From contig JAKCAB010000468.1 in NCBI GenBank assembly GCA_021839785.1, forward strand, positions 1 to 14,178: a DNA stretch of 14,178 nt, read 5' to 3'. Both the position numbers and the translations under genes were made by a program. Under the pieces are notes generated by a model, which saw only the letters and a program-made list of their open reading frames with translations, had not been told where the DNA came from and did not search any database. Origin of the DNA: a bacterium. Lineage in GTDB: Bacteria; Verrucomicrobiota; Verrucomicrobiae; Limisphaerales; J093. Positions within the stretch are counted from its first letter, which is position 1; each line of letters starts with the position of its first letter. This document shows positions 6,600 to 14,178 of the stretch, piece by piece.

Positions 6600-8171
6600 A
6601 TGAATCGCTGGCTGGCGCTTGGCCTCGGACTGGCCTTCGTGGTCGGACTCGCTTTGCGCGTGCCGCACTTGGGCCAGCGTCCCATGCACACGGACGAGTC
6701 GGTGCACGCTTACAAATTCCTCGGGCTCTGGCAGCACGGCGAGTACCGCTACGACCCGAACGAGTACCACGGCCCCAGCTTGTATTACTTTTCCCTGCCG
6801 GTTGTTTGGGCCAGCGGGGCGAATACGCCGGGCCAGCTCACCGAGGCCACGCTTCGCGCGGTGACCGTGGTGTTCGGTCTGGGATTGATCCTGCTGCTGC
6901 CCCTGCTGGCCGATGGCTTGGGGCGGACGGCCACGTGGTGGGCAGCGCTGTTCACCGCCGTCTCCACCGCTTTTGTCTATTACAGCCGTTATTACATCCA
7001 CGAAGTACCGCTCGTGTTTTTCACGGTGCTGTTCGGGGGCGCAGTCTGGCGGTATCTGCAGAAACCCGCGCTCGGCTGGGCGTTGTTGGCGGGGGCCGCG
7101 CTCGGCCTGATGCAGGCGACCAAGGAGACCTTTGTATTCAACCTGGCGGCGATGGCGGTCGCCGCGGCCGGTGTGCTGGTCTTCGCTCCGGGACGGAAAG
7201 CGGCCGGGCAGAATCTGCTTGGCAGACTCAGGCTTGGTCACATTTTGGCAGCCGTGGCGTTGGCGTTGGCGCTTTCGGTCGTACTGTTCTCGTCATTCTT
7301 CACCAACGCCACCGGGCCGCTCGATTCGCTGCGCACTTACCTGCCGTGGCTGCAACGCGCGGGCGGCGACTCGCCCCACAACCATCCCTGGCCTTTCTAC
7401 TTCGAGCGGTTGTTTTGGTTTCACCCGGCGAAAGGACCGGTGTTCAGCGAATTGCTGATCGGCCTGCTGGCGGTGTTGGGCGGCGTGGCGGCGTTCCTGC
7501 CGGATCGCTTCCAGCCGGGCCACCGCGGGCTGGCGCAATTCCTGGTGTTCTACACCGTGGCGCTGACCGCCGTTTACACCGTGATTGCTTACAAAACGCC
7601 CTGGTGCGCGCTGGGCTTTTTGCACGGTCTGATCCTGCTCGCCGGATTGGGTGCGGCGGCGCTGTTCAAGTGGATCCGCCCGACGTGGCTCTGGGTCATC
7701 GCGCTTGTCGTGGTGCTGGGCGCGACCGTGCAACTGGCGGTTCAGGCCAGGCGCGCCAGTTCCGAATTCGCCGCTGACCAGCGCAACCCGTACGTCTATG
7801 CCCACACCTCCAAAGACCTGCTGCGGCTGGTCCAGCGAGTGGACGGCGTCGCCCGCGTGGACGGCCACCCCGACAAAGTGGGCATCAACGTCATGGCTCC
7901 CGGCGGTGATTACTGGCCGTTGCCGTGGTATTTCCGCGCGTTGCCGGACACGCATTGGTCAGCCGGCATCCCGGCCGACCCATACGCGCCGATCGTGGTT
8001 GCCGATGCCCGCTTGCACGCGGCGCTGGACGACAAGTCGGACAAGCGCTGGTTGAGCGTGGGCTATTACGAGCACCGGCCGGGAGTCTTCTTCGAACTCT
8101 TCGTGGAACTGGAACTCTGGAAACGCTACGTCGCCACCCTGCCGCGGGATCGCGACGACGAAGACGAATAG
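6600..8171 (+). CDS. TIGR03663/Agl23-like polytopic membrane protein (GT39-like fold)
   Basis: The protein has 523 residues. After a first helix (LALGLGLAFVVGLAL) comes HTDESVH (30-36), the acidic first-loop signature of GT39/ArnT-like membrane glycosyltransferases. About eight to ten further hydrophobic segments follow, for example AVTVVFGLGLILLLPLL, LGHILAAVALALALSVVLF, FSELLIGLLAVLGGVAAF and WLWVIALVVVLGATVQLAV. The region YSRYYIHEVPLVFF and the tail beginning YVYAHTSKDLLRLVQ match the TIGR03663 family, annotated as flippase-activity-associated Agl23-like. A soluble domain of about 125 residues ends the protein (GGDYWPLPWYF, VGYYEHRPGVFF) and a DRDDEDE tail. The start is set by AGGAGG. It is probably involved in lipid-linked sugar transfer or translocation; the substrate is unknown. 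It heads the glgB operon, 78 bases upstream of glgB. Confidence 0.88.
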   Translation: MNRWLALGLGLAFVVGLALRVPHLGQRPMHTDESVHAYKFLGLWQHGEYRYDPNEYHGPSLYYFSLPVVWASGANTPGQLTEATLRAVTVVFGLGLILLLPLLADGLGRTATWWAALFTAVSTAFVYYSRYYIHEVPLVFFTVLFGGAVWRYLQKPALGWALLAGAALGLMQATKETFVFNLAAMAVAAAGVLVFAPGRKAAGQNLLGRLRLGHILAAVALALALSVVLFSSFFTNATGPLDSLRTYLPWLQRAGGDSPHNHPWPFYFERLFWFHPAKGPVFSELLIGLLAVLGGVAAFLPDRFQPGHRGLAQFLVFYTVALTAVYTVIAYKTPWCALGFLHGLILLAGLGAAALFKWIRPTWLWVIALVVVLGATVQLAVQARRASSEFAADQRNPYVYAHTSKDLLRLVQRVDGVARVDGHPDKVGINVMAPGGDYWPLPWYFRALPDTHWSAGIPADPYAPIVVADARLHAALDDKSDKRWLSVGYYEHRPGVFFELFVELELWKRYVATLPRDRDDEDE

Positions 8172-8249
8172 CACGTCTCGGGTCACCTACCCGGATGACT
8201 CTCGGCCTTTTTACGTGCCAGCGGTGAGCGGCACTGGCAGGCTGGCTTC

Positions 8250-10448
<2,199 letters not shown>

Positions 10449-10465
10449 CGCCGCCCATTTCTGCC

Positions 10466-11848
10466 ATGCGAGTGCGCGTGCTCATCAGGCTGGTCGTTGT
10501 CAGCTTGCTGCTTGCGGCGGCAATTGGTCTGGCGTGGTGGGTTGGCGCCGAAATTCGCGCCGCGCCCAGCCGGCGCGTCACCTTGGCCAGCGGTGTCCAG
10601 ATCGGCGTGCTGGGCGTGACGTATGGTACCAACCACGTCCAGCCCGGCTTCGGCCGATTGCTGCCCGACGGGCTGCGCGCTTTGCTGGCCCGCCTGCTGG
10701 GCCGACCGGGTGCCGGCAGCTACCGCTTTACGACCAGCCAGCCCGAGTTGGTTGTCTGGCTCGCGCACAATTCCACGAATAGCGCGGTGCCGCCGAGTTC
10801 CGTTCGTGTCGGGCTCGCGGACGAGAGCGGTTTTTTATCCGGCGATTACGTGGACTTCACGACGTTCTTCAACGGAAGTTCGGGGACGCCGCGCCGCTTC
10901 GAAGTCTGGCCCCGCTGTTCGCGCGAACTTCGGATTCGCTTGTTCGAGCAAGGACCGAGTTTCACCTACCACCGCGTCGGCGAGGTGCGCTGCCCGAACC
11001 CGGCCCGAAGCACCGCGCCGGCCTGGGTCGCTGAGTCGCTGCCGGCCCGTCGCACGAACGGTACCTTGGTTTGCACGCTGTCGGCCGTGCTGGCGGGTGT
11101 AGGCATGAACACGACGACTTCCGCGCAGGCCGATGGCACCACGCACACGACCTTCAGCCCACCGCAAGCGGACGGCGACAACCACGCGGCGCTGCGGTTG
11201 GCGTTCACCGACTCAGCTTTCCCCAGCAACGACTGGGAAATCGCGGCGATCCAGGTTGCGGATGCCACGGGTAACTCTGCGCGGAACTCCTCGCTCAGTT
11301 CCAGTTTTGGGTCGGGTCCGGAACGGAATTACCAGTTCAGGCCGAGCCTCTGGCCGTTGGAACCTTGGCGAATCGAGTTCCGGGCTGCGCGCCGGCCGGG
11401 CTCAAGCTTCGCCGCCGAGGAAGTCGCGGGGTTCACGAACGTCCCGTTGCCGGCCATCGGCTTCACCAATCGCTACACCGAGTCCGCGCTGGTGGGCACC
11501 ACCAAGGTGAGCGTGACCGAGTTCAGCCGGCGGGAGCCGCTGCCGGACGACGCGCGCGGCTGGAGCAGCGGCGGCCTGTCGCAGTTGAAACTCACCGTGG
11601 CCAACTTGCCGGCAGACGCCAGGTTCACGCTGGTTCGCGCAACCGACGATGCTGGCCGGAGGCTTGAAGTACCGTCGTCCGGCTGGTCGCAGTCCGAGCC
11701 GTACGAGGCGACGTTCTCTTTTCTGCGTGTCCCGGCCGATGCACGGGCGTTGAACCTCACCTTCGCCGTCCACGCCACGCGCCGCTTCACTTTCGTCGTG
11801 CAACCGGCGCTCGCCACGACCAACGATTTCACGCCATCCAACCTTTGA
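10466..11848 (+). CDS. Membrane-anchored all-beta protein of unknown function
   Basis: The protein has 460 residues. The start at ATG 10466 is chosen because it leads directly into an uncleaved anchor or signal sequence (VLIRLVVVSLLLAAAIGLAWW); extending the frame upstream would only overlap glgB out of frame. No clear Shine-Dalgarno is present, so translation may be coupled to glgB, which ends 17 bases earlier. The exported part looks like three beta modules: about 35-210 (GVQIGVLGVTYGTNHV, PELVVWLAHNS, RELRIRLFEQGP), about 214-330 (WEIAAIQVADATGN, LWPLEPWRIEFRA, AGFTNVPLP) and about 345-447 (LTVANLPADARFTLVRATDD, ALNLTFAVHATRRFTFVVQP). No catalytic motif is recognised. It resembles conserved hypothetical exported proteins I associate with Verrucomicrobiota. 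Position suggests a role at the cell surface with the following gene. Function is unknown. Confidence 0.82.
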   Translation: MRVRVLIRLVVVSLLLAAAIGLAWWVGAEIRAAPSRRVTLASGVQIGVLGVTYGTNHVQPGFGRLLPDGLRALLARLLGRPGAGSYRFTTSQPELVVWLAHNSTNSAVPPSSVRVGLADESGFLSGDYVDFTTFFNGSSGTPRRFEVWPRCSRELRIRLFEQGPSFTYHRVGEVRCPNPARSTAPAWVAESLPARRTNGTLVCTLSAVLAGVGMNTTTSAQADGTTHTTFSPPQADGDNHAALRLAFTDSAFPSNDWEIAAIQVADATGNSARNSSLSSSFGSGPERNYQFRPSLWPLEPWRIEFRAARRPGSSFAAEEVAGFTNVPLPAIGFTNRYTESALVGTTKVSVTEFSRREPLPDDARGWSSGGLSQLKLTVANLPADARFTLVRATDDAGRRLEVPSSGWSQSEPYEATFSFLRVPADARALNLTFAVHATRRFTFVVQPALATTNDFTPSNL

Positions 11849-11850
11849 GG
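11847..11850 (+). promoter_or_regulatory. Shine-Dalgarno GAGG overlapping upstream stop codon
   Basis: The GAGG at 11847-11850 shares bases with the TGA stop (11846-11848) of the preceding gene and lies six bases before GTG 11857. It decides the start of the next gene and suggests translational coupling. Confidence 0.6.
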
Positions 11851-11856
11851 TGCCCC

Positions 11857-13869
11857 GTGCCGTCAAGCTCCCATCTTTTCGCCTGCCCCGGAACCGCCTT
11901 CCTGCCCCACCGGCTCTGCCTCGCGAGCTTGCTGTTGGCCGCCACTACGCTTTTCGGTGCGCCCGCGGATTACTTCGCAATCCAAGTCCTTGATGACGCC
12001 ACCGGCCGTGGCGTGCCGCTGGTCGAATTGCGCACCGTCAACAAGATCGCGTGGTGGACCGACAGCAACGGCATCGTCGCGTTCGACGAACCGGGTTTGA
12101 TGGATCGCGAAGTCTATTTCCACGTCGGCAGCCCCGGCTACGAAATGCCCGCGGATGGCTTCGGCTATCGCGGCGTGCGGCTGCGTCCCGTGGCGGGTGG
12201 CAGCGCGGTGATTCGCCTCCACCGGCTCAACATTGCCGAACGGCTTTACCGCGTCACCGGCCAGGGCATCTACGCCGACAGCATCCGCGTCGGGCATCCG
12301 GTGCCATTGAAACAGCCAACGCTCAACGGCCAGGTGATGGGCCAGGACACCGTGATCGCCACGCCGTATCGCGGGAAGATCTACTGGTTTTGGGGCGACA
12401 CCGACCGACCATCCTATCCACTCGGGAACTTCCACGCCTCGGGCGCCACCTCGGAACGGCCCGGCCACGGCGGTCTGGATCCGGCGGTCGGCGTGGACCT
12501 GACTTATTTCGTGGACGACACCGGCTTCGCGAAAGCGATGTGCCCGCAGCCAGCCGAAGGCCTGCACTGGATCGAAAGCCTGTTCACGGTCCCGGACGAA
12601 CAAGGCGGCGAGCGCCTCGTGGCCCGCATGGCGAACATGCGCGACCTGGGCTACGCGCACGATTACCACCTGATGGTCTTCAACGACGAGCGCGCGTGTT
12701 TCGAGTCGGTCCAGCGCTGGGACGTTCACGAAGGCCACGGCTCGTCCCACCCGTTTCTCGCCCGCGTGGACGGCCGGCTCTTCTACTACCTGTTCCCCGA
12801 TTTCCGCGTGCCCGCCGATCTGAAAAGCCTCGCCGACCTGAGCCGCTACGAGGCTTTCACCTGCCTGGCCGGCGACGGCAAATGGCACGGGACTGACACG
12901 ACTCTGAGCCGCGATGAAAGCGGCCAGCTCCGCTACGCCTGGCGGGCCGGGGCCGACCGCGTCCACGCCGGCCGCGTCGCAGACCTGGTCAAAGCCAGGA
13001 AGCTCAAACGCGAGGAAACCTGGTGCGCCTTGCGCGATTTCGAGAGCGGCGCGGAGCTTAAGCGCGGACTTGAGTCGGTGGCGTGGAACGCCTTTCGGCG
13101 GCGGTGGATTGCCTTCTTCGCGGACCGGCCGGGCGAGGCTTGGTTCGCCGAAGCGGACACGCCACTCGGGCCGTGGGGCTATGGCCGGCGCATCGTCACG
13201 CACGGCGAGTACAACTTCTACAACCTGGCGCACCACCCGTTTTTCGATCAGGACGGCGGCCGGCTCGTCTATTTCGAGGGCACGTACACGGCCACGTTTT
13301 CCGGCGCCCGCAGCCTCACGCCACGCTACGACTACAACCAGCTCATGTACCGCCTGGCGTTGGACGATCCGCGGCTGACGCTGCCCGTGGCCGTCTATCG
13401 CGTGGGCCCGGCCAGCGGAGCGCCTCACCTTTGGCAACGCGACCAAGTGGAGGCTGCGAAGGCTTGGGCCCAGATCGACGAGGTCGCCTGGTTTGCCCTG
13501 CCGTCGCAAGCCACAAGCACGAACACAGTGAGCGTCTATGCCGTGGATGAAGCGACGACTGTGCTTTCGACCACTCCGCCTCGACCGGACGCGCGCCCGC
13601 TGTTCGTCGGCCTGCCGCTGAGCGAGCCGGAACGCGCCCAGGATGCTTCAGGTAAAGAACCAACCTCGGCGCCCGAGCGCCGCTCCCCTGCCCTGCGGGT
13701 GCTCCGCGAGTATCATCGCGCCAATGACGACGCGCGGTGGTACTCGATCGCGTCTGCACCGCCTGCCGGCTGGCAGCCGGAAAGTCGGCCGCTGTGCCAC
13801 GTTTGGGCAGTGCCCGGCACCGTGCTGGCGCTGGACTGGAAGGCTCAGTCCCAGCCGGCGGCGAGATGA
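11857..13869 (+). CDS. Secreted transthyretin-like plus probable beta-propeller protein
   Basis: The protein has 670 residues from GTG 11857, chosen for the well-placed GAGG; a TTG at 11845 would overlap the previous stop. Residues 1-36 are a signal peptide (LCLASLLLAATTLFG, then APA). Residues 38-125 look like a transthyretin/carboxypeptidase-regulatory-like beta sandwich (FAIQVLDDATGRGVPLVEL, TDSNGIVAFDEPG, VIRLHRLN). From about 137 to 560 the sequence has repeated W/Y-rich strands like a five-bladed propeller of the DUF4185/GH43-like type: NGQVMGQDTVIATPYRGKIY, WFWGDTDR (177-184), HEGHGSSHPF, WIAFFADRPGEAWFAEADTP, YNFYNLAHHPFF, GRLVYFEGTYT. No certain catalytic triad can be assigned, so it may be a glycan-binding protein or an unrecognised glycosidase. 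The C-terminus from about 600 is low-complexity. It is the last gene of the operon, eight bases after its neighbour. Confidence 0.85.
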   Translation: MPSSSHLFACPGTAFLPHRLCLASLLLAATTLFGAPADYFAIQVLDDATGRGVPLVELRTVNKIAWWTDSNGIVAFDEPGLMDREVYFHVGSPGYEMPADGFGYRGVRLRPVAGGSAVIRLHRLNIAERLYRVTGQGIYADSIRVGHPVPLKQPTLNGQVMGQDTVIATPYRGKIYWFWGDTDRPSYPLGNFHASGATSERPGHGGLDPAVGVDLTYFVDDTGFAKAMCPQPAEGLHWIESLFTVPDEQGGERLVARMANMRDLGYAHDYHLMVFNDERACFESVQRWDVHEGHGSSHPFLARVDGRLFYYLFPDFRVPADLKSLADLSRYEAFTCLAGDGKWHGTDTTLSRDESGQLRYAWRAGADRVHAGRVADLVKARKLKREETWCALRDFESGAELKRGLESVAWNAFRRRWIAFFADRPGEAWFAEADTPLGPWGYGRRIVTHGEYNFYNLAHHPFFDQDGGRLVYFEGTYTATFSGARSLTPRYDYNQLMYRLALDDPRLTLPVAVYRVGPASGAPHLWQRDQVEAAKAWAQIDEVAWFALPSQATSTNTVSVYAVDEATTVLSTTPPRPDARPLFVGLPLSEPERAQDASGKEPTSAPERRSPALRVLREYHRANDDARWYSIASAPPAGWQPESRPLCHVWAVPGTVLALDWKAQSQPAAR

Positions 13870-14178
13870 CGTTGGTCACGGCCCCGCAGCGGCTGGTTAA
13901 GCCGGCTGCAAGCCGGCGCGCCGGTACGGCAACTCCCTCGAGCCCGGCCATTCCAGCCGGGGAGGATCAGAGGCTCGGCGTGCGAATAAGGAACCCAGGA
14001 AAGCCGGAAACCCCCGTCTCCAGTTCCTGAGTTCCTGCATTCCTTATTGGACCTCTGCGTTTCGGCGACTCCGTGGCCGTTCCATGTTGGGGGAACCGGG
14101 GGTTCGCCTTGCGCCTACGCGTGAACGTTGGTTTCCCACTCCAGACCCGGTTCGTTCCGCAGGTCATCCTCGCCTTCG
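13870..14178. other. Gene-free tail with structured repeats
   Basis: No supported gene lies in these 309 bases. A possible stem for ending the upstream operon is GCCGGC-TGCAA-GCCGGC (13901-13917), but no T-run follows. The TTCCT/AGGAA inverted repeat sits at 13985-14048. The ORFs crossing this stretch are arginine/proline-rich and look accidental. Confidence 0.55.
13985..14048. repeat. AGGAA/TTCCT-periodic intergenic inverted repeat
   Basis: The arm 13985-14009 carries GGAA cores every 8 bases (AGGAA at 13989 and 13997, CGGAA at 14005). The arm 14024-14048 carries TTCCT at 14024, 14032 and 14040, also every 8 bases. The arms are complementary at 20 of 25 positions without gaps, and the outer nine bases (AATAAGGAA / TTCCTTATT) pair perfectly. 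The loop is 14 bases. It is built like the 5505-5639 element but with a different unit and period. Confidence 0.7.

Noticed and set aside
11863..13509. 548-codon ORF on the minus strand
   Set aside because: Antisense to the propeller gene, with no start signal or domain.

Overview
The window is a GC-rich bacterial chromosome segment. It most likely comes from a Verrucomicrobiota lineage (Limisphaerales/Pedosphaera-like) or a close PVC relative. This is inferred from gene content: a PSD1-type planctomycete/verrucomicrobial cytochrome (DUF1549/DUF1553), a secreted L-type-lectin/Ig-like protein, a verrucomicrobial-type discoidin protein, an Agl23-like (TIGR03663) membrane protein, and intergenic hairpins built of short-period CGAA or TTCCT units. 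No rRNA, tRNA, CRISPR array or transposase was seen.

Left half (1-5371), all on the minus strand. In transcription order: a small lipoprotein with a TonB-C-like domain (5371-4952); an 831-residue secreted PSD1 c-type cytochrome with a galactose-binding-like insertion (4786-2291); a DUF4149/TMEM205-like four-helix membrane protein gene interrupted by an in-frame TGA (2234-1680); a gene-free 468-base spacer holding a compact G-quadruplex motif; and a large secreted lectin-like protein whose C-terminus runs off the window (1211-1).

Centre (5372-5773). This divergent spacer carries a striking imperfect inverted repeat with CGAA about every 7 bases.

Right half (5774-13869), all on the plus strand. 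A secreted discoidin (F5/8C-like) protein comes first, followed by a plausible terminator. Then comes a tightly packed set: a TIGR03663/Agl23-like polytopic membrane protein, glgB (glycogen branching enzyme with all catalytic residues), a membrane-anchored all-beta protein of unknown function, and a secreted protein with a transthyretin-like domain followed by a probable beta-propeller. Gaps are 78, 17 and 8 bases, so the last four are probably one operon. It joins a glycan-branching enzyme and a GT39-like membrane protein to two uncharacterised exported proteins. The final 309 bases are gene-free and carry a second short-period inverted repeat.

The items most deserving a second look are the Agl23-glgB-unknown-unknown operon, the two structured intergenic repeats, the interrupted DUF4149 gene, the domain insertion in the PSD1 cytochrome, and the G-quadruplex motif.
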